Of a DNA stretch of 64,000 bases, positions 14,486-24,155 are shown in pieces (position 1 is the first letter of the stretch; the number at the start of each line of letters is the position of its first letter). The notes under the pieces are model-generated. The model worked only from the letters and a program-made list of their open reading frames with translations. It was not told the origin of the DNA and did not search any database. A program made the position numbers and the translations under genes. This stretch comes from Enterococcus plantarum (GTDB lineage Bacteria; Bacillota; Bacilli; Lactobacillales; Enterococcaceae): the NCBI RefSeq assembly GCF_001730295.1, contig NZ_MIKA01000048.1, positions 98,886 to 162,885 of the forward strand, given 5' to 3'.

Positions 14486-17191
14486 ATGGAAAGTTATTCT
14501 GTTGAAGCGATTTTATCTGCTGTCGATAAGAATTTTACCTCTACTATGGACAGCGCAGGCAAATCAATGGGTGGGCTGGAAAAAGATACTCAAAAAACTA
14601 ATACTTCAATCCTCGACATCGCAAAAGGTGTCGGGGTTTTTAAATTGGTAGATGCTGGGGTAGGTATGGTTAAAGAATCGCTCGGCGGTGCAATTAGTCG
14701 ATTTGATACATTAAATAAATATCCAACAGTTATGCAAGCTTTAGGTTATTCCGCTCAAGATGTTGATAAATCGATGCAAAAACTATCTGATGGTATTGAT
14801 GGATTACCCACGTCACTTGATGAAATTGTAGCCAGTACCCAGCAATTTGCTATTTCTACAGGTAGTTTGGAGAAAGGGACTGATACAGCAGTTGCTTTAA
14901 ATAATGCATTTCTTGCTAGTGGTGCTAGTTCTGCTGATGCGGCACGAGGTGCAGAGCAATACAGACAAATGCTGGCTCGTGGCGAAGTAGATATGCAATC
15001 GTGGCGTTCTGTATTAGATACAATGCCAATCGGAATGGATAAAGTGGCTAAGTCATTCAGAGATCAAGGAGTGAATTCAACCAACGAGTTGTATGATGCG
15101 CTTAAGAACGGGAATATCACCTTTGATGAGTTTAACAATCGTTTGATTGAATTGAATGATGGGGTTGGCGGTTTTGCTGATTTAGCTCAGAAAAATAGTA
15201 AAGGGATTGCGACCTCATTTGCAAACATCAGAACTGCTGTTGTAAAAAACGTAGAGAAAGTGATTCGTGCGTTTGACGAAGGTTTACAAGGAGCTGGATT
15301 CGGCTCTATCGCAGACAACCTAGATAAAGTAAAAGGATTAGTAAATGATATGTTTGGTGCGATTATTGCAGCTGTACCGCCTGCATTAAAAATGATTTCT
15401 GATCTAATCAATACGATTAAACCTTTTACTCCGGTAATTCTAGGGTTAATAGCAGCTTACACCACTTATCAAAGTGTGATGAGTGTCGCGCGGACGGCAC
15501 AAGCAGCATATAATGGCGCATTAGCGATAACTAATGCATTACTCAACGCGAATCCAATTGGGTTAATCATCACTGCTGTAATCTTACTTGTTGGAACGAT
15601 TGTTTATTTGTGGAATACAAATGAAGATTTTAGAAATGCAGTGATAAATATTTGGAAAAGTATCACGGCTACTATTAGCAATGCGGCTGATGCAGTTGTA
15701 AAAGCCTGGGATGCTACTGTCCAATGGTTTTCTGATATGTGGAAAGGACTGCAAGATACCGCAAAAAATGCAGCAGAAGGCATAAAAGAAGTTTGGAGCA
15801 ATATTATGGGTTGGTTTTCTAATCAATTTAAAGGGATTCAAGATGCTGCCGTCGGTTTGTGGAATGGTACTAAAGAAACTGCTAGTGCTGCAGTTGAAGG
15901 AATAAAAAATGCATGGGCCGTTGTTAAGCAGTGGTTTGCTGATTTATGGGCTGGCGCAATCTCTACAGCGAGTGGATTAATAGACGGTATAATGCAGTAC
16001 GTTAGTCCGCTTGTCTATGGAGTTAAGAACGCTTTTATTCATATGAGTCTGTTTCTTAAAAACCTATGGAAAAATATTATTAATATGGCTAAAAACTCTT
16101 TTAACATTATAAAAAATGTAATTATGGCTCCTATGTTATTTGTTACTTCTTTTATCTCAGGTGGTTGGGAAGAAGCTAAAAATAATATGATTAATGTTTG
16201 GAACAATATAAAAGAGTCAGCTAATAACATTTGGAAGTCCATTACTGATATTATTTCTAATTTCTTCTTGAACATCAAAATGTCAGGATTGAATGTTTGG
16301 TATGGATTGAAGAATACGTTTATTAATATCTGGACAGAGATATTAAGTCATGCTAATGATATATGGGAAAGTGTTAAAGCTTATTTTAGTAATCTGTGGC
16401 TAACAATCAAAGAAAATGCTATACAAGGATGGATCGATACTAAGAATGGTATCGCTGAAACGTGGGCTAATTTGAAACAAGGAGCTGCCGATACAATTGA
16501 ATCAGTAAAAAACTTTTTCGTTAATGGTTGGCAATCTCTTAAGGATGGGACTAAACAAACGTGGGATAACATAAAAAACGGCACTATAAATGCATGGGAG
16601 GCAATCAAGAAATTCTTCTTTGACACTGTAAATAACATTGTTGATGGTGCTAAAAACGCTTGGGAAAACTTAAAAAACAGTGTTAGCAATGCTGTAAAAA
16701 GAGTTGGAGAAATTTTTAATACGTTGAAAAGCATTGATTTGCTACAGATAGGAAAAGATATCATAGACGGACTAGTCAATGGAATTAGGCAAAAGATTGA
16801 AGATGTTAGAAAAGCAGTAACAGACGTAGCGAATTCTATAACTGGTAAAATCAAAAAGATTCTCGATATAAATTCACCATCTAGGGAAATGTTTAAACTG
16901 GGCGGATTCACATCACAAGGTTTGGCTGGCGGCATTTTAGATGGAGCTGATGAAGTAGAAAAAGCTTCTGAAATCCTAGCTGAAAAAGCAACCCCTAATT
17001 TGGACATTGGAAGCAGTATTTCGGAAATTAACAGTGACATCAACGGAAAAATAAATCATGACGTCAGTTACGGAAATAATAAACAGTCAGCAACTTTTAA
17101 CATTAAACTAGGAAACCAGCAGTTTAAAGCTTTTGTTTCCGATATCTCTGACGTGATGGGTGGAGAATCAGATATCAATCTTAGTTTTTAG
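14486..17191 (+). CDS. tape measure protein
   Basis: 901 residues, the longest tail gene. N-terminal region with 'DTLNKYPTVMQALGYSAQDVDKSMQKLSDGIDGLPTSLDEI', the tape-measure domain of the TP901-1 core type. Hydrophobic segments around residues 310-375 (ILGLIAAYTTYQ; IGLIITAVILLVGTIVYLW). From about residue 380 to 760 there are many short repeats with regularly spaced Trp (WKSI, WDATVQWFSDMW, WSNIMGWF). The length sets tail length, and the protein leaves the tail first on infection. GAAAGGAGGCAAATA precedes ATG. Confidence 0.93.
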   Translation: MESYSVEAILSAVDKNFTSTMDSAGKSMGGLEKDTQKTNTSILDIAKGVGVFKLVDAGVGMVKESLGGAISRFDTLNKYPTVMQALGYSAQDVDKSMQKLSDGIDGLPTSLDEIVASTQQFAISTGSLEKGTDTAVALNNAFLASGASSADAARGAEQYRQMLARGEVDMQSWRSVLDTMPIGMDKVAKSFRDQGVNSTNELYDALKNGNITFDEFNNRLIELNDGVGGFADLAQKNSKGIATSFANIRTAVVKNVEKVIRAFDEGLQGAGFGSIADNLDKVKGLVNDMFGAIIAAVPPALKMISDLINTIKPFTPVILGLIAAYTTYQSVMSVARTAQAAYNGALAITNALLNANPIGLIITAVILLVGTIVYLWNTNEDFRNAVINIWKSITATISNAADAVVKAWDATVQWFSDMWKGLQDTAKNAAEGIKEVWSNIMGWFSNQFKGIQDAAVGLWNGTKETASAAVEGIKNAWAVVKQWFADLWAGAISTASGLIDGIMQYVSPLVYGVKNAFIHMSLFLKNLWKNIINMAKNSFNIIKNVIMAPMLFVTSFISGGWEEAKNNMINVWNNIKESANNIWKSITDIISNFFLNIKMSGLNVWYGLKNTFINIWTEILSHANDIWESVKAYFSNLWLTIKENAIQGWIDTKNGIAETWANLKQGAADTIESVKNFFVNGWQSLKDGTKQTWDNIKNGTINAWEAIKKFFFDTVNNIVDGAKNAWENLKNSVSNAVKRVGEIFNTLKSIDLLQIGKDIIDGLVNGIRQKIEDVRKAVTDVANSITGKIKKILDINSPSREMFKLGGFTSQGLAGGILDGADEVEKASEILAEKATPNLDIGSSISEINSDINGKINHDVSYGNNKQSATFNIKLGNQQFKAFVSDISDVMGGESDINLSF

Positions 17192-17205
17192 AAGGGAGAA
17201 TATAA

Positions 17206-17976
17206 ATGTACGCATTTGAAGATACGATCAAACGAAAACGTAAATCGGATATACCATTGCCGACTTCAGCAATGAACTATGATGGTGTCTGGTTGGAAGA
17301 TGCAATTGAAGGATACAGAACACTTAATGTGACAGGCAGAGAAATGATTTCACCCGAAATACAATCTGAAAATGTAAATGTTGGATCTATCATATCTAGT
17401 CAGAGGCTCCCTTCTAGAACACTGAAAATTACCTATCAAATAAAAAATGATGATCCAGAAATGATATTAGTCAATTTTAGACGATTAGTGGAATATTTAT
17501 TTAGAGAGCAGGACGTCCCTATTTATTTTAACGATGAACAGGACGTCCTTTATTATGGTCGTTTTTCAGGAAGTGATGACATCCCAGGAGATAGGTATAT
17601 AGTAACCGCTAATTTAGACATTTTTTGTGCTGATCCGAGGAAATACAGTACGAAAATTTATCAACCGAAAAAAGTAATTCGCGGTCGTTTTTTTTATCAA
17701 ACTAGGCCAACAAAGATTGTCGTAAAAATTGAAAAGGATGCCAGTTTAACCGTGACGAATGGCGCACAAAGCGTGAAAGTCGTGAGCGGGAAACTATCTC
17801 CTAATGATGAAGTAATCATCGATTTCAAAGAAGGAAAGGTATTGGTTAATGGAATCAATCGAACAAATTGGCTGGATTTGAGCAGCGATTTTGAAAATTT
17901 TGAATTGAAAAATAATCAGGTTCTTAGCTGTGATAATGGAGTTATGGATGTATATTATCGAGAGGTGAGTTTATGA
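17206..17976 (+). CDS. distal tail protein (Dit)
   Basis: 256 residues. 'GVWLEDAIEGYRTLNVTGREMISPEIQSENV' and 'RTLKITYQIKNDDPEMILVNFRRLVEYLFREQDVPIYFNDEQD' are those of the siphovirus tail component (Sipho_tail) family; the protein forms the ring between tail tube and baseplate. Overlaps the next gene by 4 bp (ATGA), implying coupled translation with the Tal protein. Confidence 0.85.
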   Translation: MYAFEDTIKRKRKSDIPLPTSAMNYDGVWLEDAIEGYRTLNVTGREMISPEIQSENVNVGSIISSQRLPSRTLKITYQIKNDDPEMILVNFRRLVEYLFREQDVPIYFNDEQDVLYYGRFSGSDDIPGDRYIVTANLDIFCADPRKYSTKIYQPKKVIRGRFFYQTRPTKIVVKIEKDASLTVTNGAQSVKVVSGKLSPNDEVIIDFKEGKVLVNGINRTNWLDLSSDFENFELKNNQVLSCDNGVMDVYYREVSL

Positions 17977-20630
17977 GTGAACATATTTACTTTTTTGACG
18001 ATTGCCAGCAATTAATAAAAATCGTGAATGAAGATAAGATTTTGGAATCTATACAAGATAAAGAAATTACCACAAGCAAAGAAGAGCTACTAAATAGCAC
18101 ACTGTCTGTAACAATTACATTTGACGCAGAGTTAAAAGAAGCGGCATTTATGGCTGTTAAAGAAAAAGACAATTTCTATGCGCTTTATAGAATCGTGAAA
18201 ATCAATGATCCTGAAAATCAACTGATGTTTGTCGGCGTTGACTTTGCGCCAGATGAACTAGAGGGCTATATTGTAAAAGATATACGACCGAAGAATGAAT
18301 CTATAAGAAGCATTACTAAACGCTTGTTAGAAGGTACTGAATGGGCTTTAGGGAATGTTGATAGTGCTATCAAAAACATGAGTGGAACTTTTTACTATAT
18401 CTCTGTAAAGGACGCTTTAAAGCAATTACAAGCTCTGGGATGCGAAATTCTATTCAGCTGTAATTTGAATGCAAATGGTATATCAGAAAAGCGGGTAAAC
18501 ATTTATCAAAGGATTGGAACAGATAGTACTACTCGTTACACATACGGTGATAAAGCATTAACTGTTGTGAAAGAATTAGATAGAAATCAGCTTTTTACAT
18601 CAATTATTGGTCGTGGTAAAGGTGAAGAAGTGGGAGACGGATACGGTAGGCGTTTAGAATTTTCCGACCTTGAGTGGAAGAAATCAAAGGGAGATCCTCT
18701 AGACAAGCCAAAAGGGCAAAACTGGCTGGAATATCCTGAAATGACAAAACTATACGGCATTCCCACGAAAGATGGGAAAATGCGGAAGAGAGAAAAAGTT
18801 GTTGTTTTCGATGATGAAGAAGACAAAAAATCATTATTAATTAATACCTACTCTGAGTTGATTGAGTGTTCTCGTCCGCTGGTTCAATTCAAGGCTACAA
18901 TTACTGAAGGTGATGTTATCGGAAATACAGTAACGATCCATAGATACGATCGAGGCTATCACTACAAAACTCGTATATTCAAAACAAAACTCGATCGATT
19001 GACCGGAGTGACAGAGGCTAGTATTGGTGATAATTTAACCTCAAATATTTCGAGAAAAACTTCACAAATGGTTAGTGGGTTACAAAGTTTAGAGTCTAAT
19101 AAGATGAACTTTTATAGTTCAGAAGAGATTTCCAAATGGCAATCAGATATTATTCGTGGTGCTAAAGGTGGATCTATTCTTCTTATGTCTCCTTCGGATT
19201 TAGGAGTTTCACAAAGTCGCGAACCCTATCAAATGGTTTGGATGAATGGCGATTCGCTAGATACAAGTGATCATTTTCTTGTGGCTAACAGTGAAGGCAT
19301 CGGTTTTATTGACGGGGACTTCAATCTTGATAATTTTAAAACCGCTTGGACAATTGATGGAGTGTTCAATGCTGATTTTATTAAAGCGGGTACTCTAGAA
19401 GGCATTCTATTCAGAACCACGTTTGAAAAAAGTGCAACAGGAATCGAAATTGAAAAAGGGAGAATTAGTTTCATTGGATTTGACAGTAAAAGCAGAATTG
19501 GCCGTTTAACGCCATCTAGTGCCAAAGAGGGAGAAGGAATCAGTATTACACTTGAAAAAGGAAAATACTTATCTTTTCACGACGGTGAGGGAACGATGAT
19601 TTTTGAAATCCCTGTGAATTCAACTCAAAAATCTCCTGCGCTAAATACCTTTGGTAAACACACTCACAAAGGCGAACTCCATGTCGATAGATTATTTGTG
19701 GGCGGAAAAGAAGTCGTGCCTGGACAAGGAAGCGGTGGTGGCGGTGGAACTCCACCAGGATTAACGACCGAACAAGAAAAAAATGCATGGGCTATATGGT
19801 CTTACTTCAAAGCTCGTGGATGGACGGAAGAAGCAATCGCTGGAATGCTCGGCAACATGCAATCAGAGTCAGGGATTGTGGCAGATATAGACGAGTTAAG
19901 CGGTGGAGGTGGATATGGTCTTGTACAGTGGACACCAAAATCAAAACTTGTTGATTGGTGTAATGCTCGAGGGCTTAATTACCGTACAATCGATGCACAG
20001 TGTCAACGAATTCAATGGGAGATGGAGAATGAACAACAGTGGATCGCTACGAACTCTTACCCCTACAGCTTCAAAGCATTCACAAGCAAAAAAAATATAT
20101 CTGAATGTGCCTATGCATTTATCACGAATTATGAGCGCCCACTTAATCCCAATCAGCCGATTAGAGCGACACAAGCTCAACATTGGTATGATAAATTACA
20201 CGGTTTAACTGGTGATGGTAGCTGGAAGAATCCAGTAAGATCCAGTTATGTTGTGACCCAAGAATGGGATGCTCCAGATTACTGGAGTGGAGGGAGTGCA
20301 GGAATCCACGGCGGTATTGATTTGGCTTCTGTACCGGCGGGTAGCACACCGGATATATACGCTGCTAAATCTGGAACTATCCTGATTACAGGAGTCGGAA
20401 GTGTGGAAGGGAATTATATTATGATTGATCATGGGGAAGGCTTCTATACTTACTATGGTCATTTAAGTAGTGTCAAAGTGAAGCAAGGTGACAAAGTAAC
20501 TAACAATACAGTCATAGGAACGATGGGGACAACTGGAGGTTCTACAGGAGTACACCTTCACTTTGAGGTTCGAAAAGGCGGACAGAGTTCAAACTTCCGC
20601 ATAAATCCACGAGATGTTATTAATTTTTAA
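17973..20630 (+). CDS. tail-associated lysin (Tal) with lysozyme-like and M23 domains
   Basis: 885 residues in three parts. Residues about 1-370: prophage endopeptidase tail domain, which forms the baseplate hub. After a linker with a Gly run (GQGSGGGGGTPPG, about residue 588-600) comes a phage tail lysozyme domain ('AWAIWSYFKARGWTEEAIAGMLGNMQSESG'; E in 'QSESG' the likely catalytic acid). The last 130 residues are a LytM/M23 endopeptidase with 'HGGIDLA' and 'HLHFEVRKGG' metal ligands. It opens peptidoglycan locally during DNA entry. Two different hydrolases in one tail protein is notable. Confidence 0.9.
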   Translation: MSEHIYFFDDCQQLIKIVNEDKILESIQDKEITTSKEELLNSTLSVTITFDAELKEAAFMAVKEKDNFYALYRIVKINDPENQLMFVGVDFAPDELEGYIVKDIRPKNESIRSITKRLLEGTEWALGNVDSAIKNMSGTFYYISVKDALKQLQALGCEILFSCNLNANGISEKRVNIYQRIGTDSTTRYTYGDKALTVVKELDRNQLFTSIIGRGKGEEVGDGYGRRLEFSDLEWKKSKGDPLDKPKGQNWLEYPEMTKLYGIPTKDGKMRKREKVVVFDDEEDKKSLLINTYSELIECSRPLVQFKATITEGDVIGNTVTIHRYDRGYHYKTRIFKTKLDRLTGVTEASIGDNLTSNISRKTSQMVSGLQSLESNKMNFYSSEEISKWQSDIIRGAKGGSILLMSPSDLGVSQSREPYQMVWMNGDSLDTSDHFLVANSEGIGFIDGDFNLDNFKTAWTIDGVFNADFIKAGTLEGILFRTTFEKSATGIEIEKGRISFIGFDSKSRIGRLTPSSAKEGEGISITLEKGKYLSFHDGEGTMIFEIPVNSTQKSPALNTFGKHTHKGELHVDRLFVGGKEVVPGQGSGGGGGTPPGLTTEQEKNAWAIWSYFKARGWTEEAIAGMLGNMQSESGIVADIDELSGGGGYGLVQWTPKSKLVDWCNARGLNYRTIDAQCQRIQWEMENEQQWIATNSYPYSFKAFTSKKNISECAYAFITNYERPLNPNQPIRATQAQHWYDKLHGLTGDGSWKNPVRSSYVVTQEWDAPDYWSGGSAGIHGGIDLASVPAGSTPDIYAAKSGTILITGVGSVEGNYIMIDHGEGFYTYYGHLSSVKVKQGDKVTNNTVIGTMGTTGGSTGVHLHFEVRKGGQSSNFRINPRDVINF

Positions 20631-20646
20631 TAAGGAGTGATTAATT

Positions 20647-22329
20647 TTGCCAATAAAGCATACAATGACCCTGTCTACCACAGAACCTAATAACAATGTA
20701 GGTGTGATTAAAGTTAGACAAGAAGACACCAATAGTCAAATCTTTGACGTCGAAGTAGAAGCAAATGGGGAGCCTGTTAATTTTACAGGTTTAACCCCGT
20801 TTTTCATTAATAAGACAAAAATAGCTGATGGAAAGCCGGTTGAACAAGCTGACCGTATGAAAATTTATCCAAAAGAAGGGTGTTTGGAATATACGCTAAA
20901 CAATCGAGATTGGCAATGGATTGGGAAAAATACTGCCTACATTAGTTTTAGAAAATTAAACAATGATGATACATGGAGTGAAATGTACAGCACTCGTGAT
21001 TTTACTTATCAAGTTACGGAAGGTATCACGCAAGGTACTGTATATGATTCTGGATATGTTTGGACGTTCGAGGATTTGCTGAGGATGTTTGCCAATTTTG
21101 TCAATGATAGCGAAAATACCATGTTAAGTCTACAAGATCAGTGGGATAAGTTTATCCAAGATAATAAAGAGATATTAGAATCGATTGATCCAGGTGGCAA
21201 ATTATTAAACCAATTAAATGAAATGAAAAAGAAACAAGAAGAGTTAGACGGGACAGTGACAATAAACGCAGAACTACAGATAGGGGGCGAGACACCACGT
21301 CCAGCATTTGAGCAAGCCTTAAAAACGTTACGCTCAAAGATCGATAAAACAAAATTTAACGTATTACACATGACAGATTTACACACCGATTACGGTTATG
21401 GTGCGACATCGTGGAAATATGCGCAGTATTTCTTTTCACACATAACAAATATGCAGTCTTTGGAAGATGTGGCTGATGTGGCTATACACAACGGAGATAA
21501 CGCAGATTGCTATATCAAAGATAAAGAACAATCAGAGATTCAGCAGCGTAAATTTGGTATCAAGGCATTACGCAAAGCTAAGATACCTACGTTTGTCAAT
21601 ATTGGTAATCACGATAATGGTTCACCGCCATTTAAACGAGACATCGGTAAAGTTATGCCGGGTGATATCATAACAAATGAGGAGTTTAAAGATTTTTATG
21701 GCGCACGATCAAAACTATTTGATGAAGTTCGAAATGGCGATAGTTTATATTTTTATAAAGATTTTCCGGAGAAGAAAGTGCGAGTTATCGGATTAAATAC
21801 CAATGATAATAATCAAACTGTCTTTAGCGCAGACGGCACTTATAAATACGGATCACATGATCATTTCGCGATGCAGCAAGAACAGCTCAAATGGTTGGCT
21901 GACGTAGCACTTAAAGTGCCGACTGATTACCATGTCATCGTATTTGGTCATTGCCCGCTACAAGAGACAATATTTGATAATCGAGAATGCTTGATCAAAA
22001 TCTTGGAAGCATTTAAGCTTGGCACGTCTGTGCCGATAAAAAGTGTTTATCCGGATCACTTAGTCAATTTTACTGCAAACTTCACGAAACAAGGACCAGC
22101 AACTTTAATTGGTTACATTTGCGGTCACTGGCACGATGAGGGGTTTAACCAAATAGGTAATAGTATTAAATTCACACAAATGCGTTGCTTGAATGGAGGC
22201 TTCAGCGATCCGACATTAATTGATACACCTCAAGAGGATTGCTGGTCTGTCTTATCTGTCGATACTGTAGGAAAAAAAGTAAATGTATATGGATTTGGTC
22301 GGGCAACTGATCGATCATTTACTTATTAA
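20647..22329 (+). CDS. baseplate protein with BppU-like N terminus and metallophosphoesterase domain
   Basis: 560 residues, TTG start behind AAGGAGTGA. The first about 170 residues ('VGVIKVRQEDTNSQIFDVEVEANGEPVNFTGLTPFF') are a BppU_N (DUF2479) domain that attaches to the baseplate. After a coiled region, residues about 235-545 form a calcineurin-like phosphoesterase: 'LHMTDLHTDYG', 'IHNGDNAD', 'NIGNHDNG', 'VFGHCP', 'CGHWHDEG' give the complete set of metal ligands (D-x-H, G-D, G-N-H-D, G-H, G-H-x-H). The likely substrate is a phosphodiester polymer on the host surface, such as teichoic acid; that is an inference. Confidence 0.85.
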   Translation: MPIKHTMTLSTTEPNNNVGVIKVRQEDTNSQIFDVEVEANGEPVNFTGLTPFFINKTKIADGKPVEQADRMKIYPKEGCLEYTLNNRDWQWIGKNTAYISFRKLNNDDTWSEMYSTRDFTYQVTEGITQGTVYDSGYVWTFEDLLRMFANFVNDSENTMLSLQDQWDKFIQDNKEILESIDPGGKLLNQLNEMKKKQEELDGTVTINAELQIGGETPRPAFEQALKTLRSKIDKTKFNVLHMTDLHTDYGYGATSWKYAQYFFSHITNMQSLEDVADVAIHNGDNADCYIKDKEQSEIQQRKFGIKALRKAKIPTFVNIGNHDNGSPPFKRDIGKVMPGDIITNEEFKDFYGARSKLFDEVRNGDSLYFYKDFPEKKVRVIGLNTNDNNQTVFSADGTYKYGSHDHFAMQQEQLKWLADVALKVPTDYHVIVFGHCPLQETIFDNRECLIKILEAFKLGTSVPIKSVYPDHLVNFTANFTKQGPATLIGYICGHWHDEGFNQIGNSIKFTQMRCLNGGFSDPTLIDTPQEDCWSVLSVDTVGKKVNVYGFGRATDRSFTY

Positions 22330-22341
22330 GGGGGCTAGAAA

Positions 22342-23094
22342 ATGCTATTTGATTGGAAAAACTTAAATTTGAAAAAGACAGTAGATCGATTAGTTGATTT
22401 GGTGGAAAATCATATCGGGTCCAATGAAAAAGAAGCTCATAAGGCTGCAAATGAATTTACGCACGGATTTGCTACACCTGGTATGTATAAGGGGGCAAAT
22501 AACATACGTCTCAGAGGTGCTCTTAAACAATACAAATCAGTTTTCGATATTCCGTCGGGTCTCTATGAGACGTATGCTGATTTTGGTGATTTACCTAACG
22601 GATTGAGTAACACGAGTTCTATTATCCAGTTGAGAATTGAACGTGGTCTAGGAAACAGAAAACAAATTTGGCTAACAGAAGGCTATAATGGAACATTGTG
22701 GTATTACACAATGCATACTGATAGCAATTCCTACAATCCGGAAGGATGGACAAGACTTCCCCGAATTGAAGAAGTCTGGCGTGGCACTGCGAAAGACAAA
22801 GGTACTGTCATAGCTTTAAATCAACACATGACTCACTTTAGGTCAATTCGCGTGTGGTATGAACTAGCTGATGGGGATTCGTGGATATGCAAAGAATTTG
22901 AAGCAAATAAGTCTTTTAATTTGAGAGAGTTTGACGTATTCAACGGATCGGCAGGTGCAATACTCTTTGAAATTCGCATCACTAGGAACTCAAATAATCA
23001 ATTGACAGTGGAGCAGAACAAAGGTCTTGACCTCGGAACGATGAAAGACACTGCAAGTAATTTAAGAATTAGAATGATAGAGGGAGTGGCTTAA
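22342..23094 (+). CDS. baseplate/tail fibre-type protein, unknown
   Basis: 250 residues. N-terminal 'LKKTVDRLVDLVENHIGSNEKEAHKAANEFTHGFATPGMY' is a helical oligomerisation part and the rest is beta-rich with Trp and Asn, like siphophage fibre tips. It lies between two BppU-like genes, so it is probably part of the host-recognition device. Binding site GGGGGCTAGAA is present. Receptor unknown. Confidence 0.65.
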   Translation: MLFDWKNLNLKKTVDRLVDLVENHIGSNEKEAHKAANEFTHGFATPGMYKGANNIRLRGALKQYKSVFDIPSGLYETYADFGDLPNGLSNTSSIIQLRIERGLGNRKQIWLTEGYNGTLWYYTMHTDSNSYNPEGWTRLPRIEEVWRGTAKDKGTVIALNQHMTHFRSIRVWYELADGDSWICKEFEANKSFNLREFDVFNGSAGAILFEIRITRNSNNQLTVEQNKGLDLGTMKDTASNLRIRMIEGVA

Positions 23095-24051
23095 ATGGGT
23101 AGTAATTATCTAAAACAGGAATTTGTCACTCCAGATGCACAGATTACACTTGGTGCTCACAAGAGACAAAATCTTGAGAGCGTCATCTATTCTTATGATG
23201 AAAATATATCTAAATTAATCATTCCCGTATTTGTTCCAGATGGAAAGGAATTAGACTTTGAAAACGTGGAGACAATAAAGGTACTACTGACCGTAGAACA
23301 AGACGGAGAAATCAAGAAGATACAAGATACTGCAACCAAAGAAAAAAGCCACAGAAAGCAAATATCCTATATCATCACTAATCGATTAAAAGGGTATCAA
23401 GGTAAAGTAATCATGAATGTTTATCTTGATCTTAATAATGGGCAGCGAGTCGATTTAGCGGAGTATGGTTTCACTATGGTACGTTCCGCGATCGATAAAG
23501 CCGTTCCGGAAATAGAGCGGTTTTACTTTAAATCTTTAGACGATGTGATTGTTGAATTACAAATTAAAGCAGATGCGGAATTTGATAAAATAAAAACGGA
23601 GTTAGAATCAGCAAAACAAAAAATCGGTGTTTTAGAAAAGCAAATTACTAAACAAGACATTGTTAAAAATAGCGATCTTAATAAATACCAAAATACAATA
23701 GCAGCAACTGCACAATTACAAAAAATTACTGCAGATAACGGAGAATCTTATTTAAAGGTAAGTGATACGGAAAAAATACTAGACCGAGTCATTAGCACTG
23801 GTGCTGGTTTTAGGAACGGGGAAGCGACCGGTAAAACATCAGACTCGCCAACTGGATCAAACGTCCGTTTGATTATAAACATGGTTGTAACTACAGCTGG
23901 TAGTGTAATTGCACAAGATACATCAGGTAACGTATACTCTCGCATTATCAGCGGTAGTGTTTGGCGCGGTGATTGGCAACAGCTAGTATCTAAAAGCAGT
24001 TTTGACGAATTGGCAAGCAGAGTCACTGCCCTGGAAGGTAAAGTCAAATAA
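23095..24051 (+). CDS. second BppU-like baseplate protein with coiled coil and C-terminal tip
   Basis: 318 residues starting directly after the previous stop. The first about 140 residues ('YSYDENISKLIIPVFVPDGKELDFENVETIKVLLTVEQDGE') are a BppU-type N-terminal domain; 'ELQIKADAEFDKIKTELESAKQKIGVLEKQITKQD' is a coiled coil; the C terminus 'TGAGFRNGEATGKTSDSPTGSNVRLIINMVVTTAGS...VWRGDWQQLVSKSSFDELASRVTALEG' is the beta fold found in tips of lactococcal and enterococcal phage fibres. Likely the receptor-binding protein. Confidence 0.75.
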   Translation: MGSNYLKQEFVTPDAQITLGAHKRQNLESVIYSYDENISKLIIPVFVPDGKELDFENVETIKVLLTVEQDGEIKKIQDTATKEKSHRKQISYIITNRLKGYQGKVIMNVYLDLNNGQRVDLAEYGFTMVRSAIDKAVPEIERFYFKSLDDVIVELQIKADAEFDKIKTELESAKQKIGVLEKQITKQDIVKNSDLNKYQNTIAATAQLQKITADNGESYLKVSDTEKILDRVISTGAGFRNGEATGKTSDSPTGSNVRLIINMVVTTAGSVIAQDTSGNVYSRIISGSVWRGDWQQLVSKSSFDELASRVTALEGKVK

Positions 24052-24147
24052 ATGAATTTTATAAAAGGATTAAGGAATGGCTGTTTGATGGTCATTCCTT
24101 TTTGGTTTGTTATTATATTGTTTTTTATTAAGATTTTTAGAGAGTAG
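24052..24147 (+). CDS. candidate 31-residue membrane peptide
   Basis: ATG at 24052 follows the preceding stop with no gap and reads to TAG 24145-24147: a basic start (MNFIKGLRNGC) and one hydrophobic segment (IPFWFVIILFFIKIF). No clear ribosome binding site; translation could be coupled to the gene before. A terminator hairpin lies inside, so this may be a by-chance frame. Possibly a small lysis helper. Confidence 0.3.
   Translation: MNFIKGLRNGCLMVIPFWFVIILFFIKIFRE
24072..24103 (+). terminator. intrinsic terminator after the baseplate genes
   Basis: AAGGAATG (24072-24079) pairs with CATTCCTT (24093-24100) over a 13-base loop, followed by TTT and more T. Separates baseplate from lysis genes. 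Confidence 0.6.
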
Positions 24148-24155
24148 GTGAACAA

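Noticed and set aside
16381..17043. Long minus-strand frame of 220 codons within the tape measure gene
   Set aside because: Completely inside a well-supported gene, no ribosome binding site, sequence typical of antisense reading of helical repeats.
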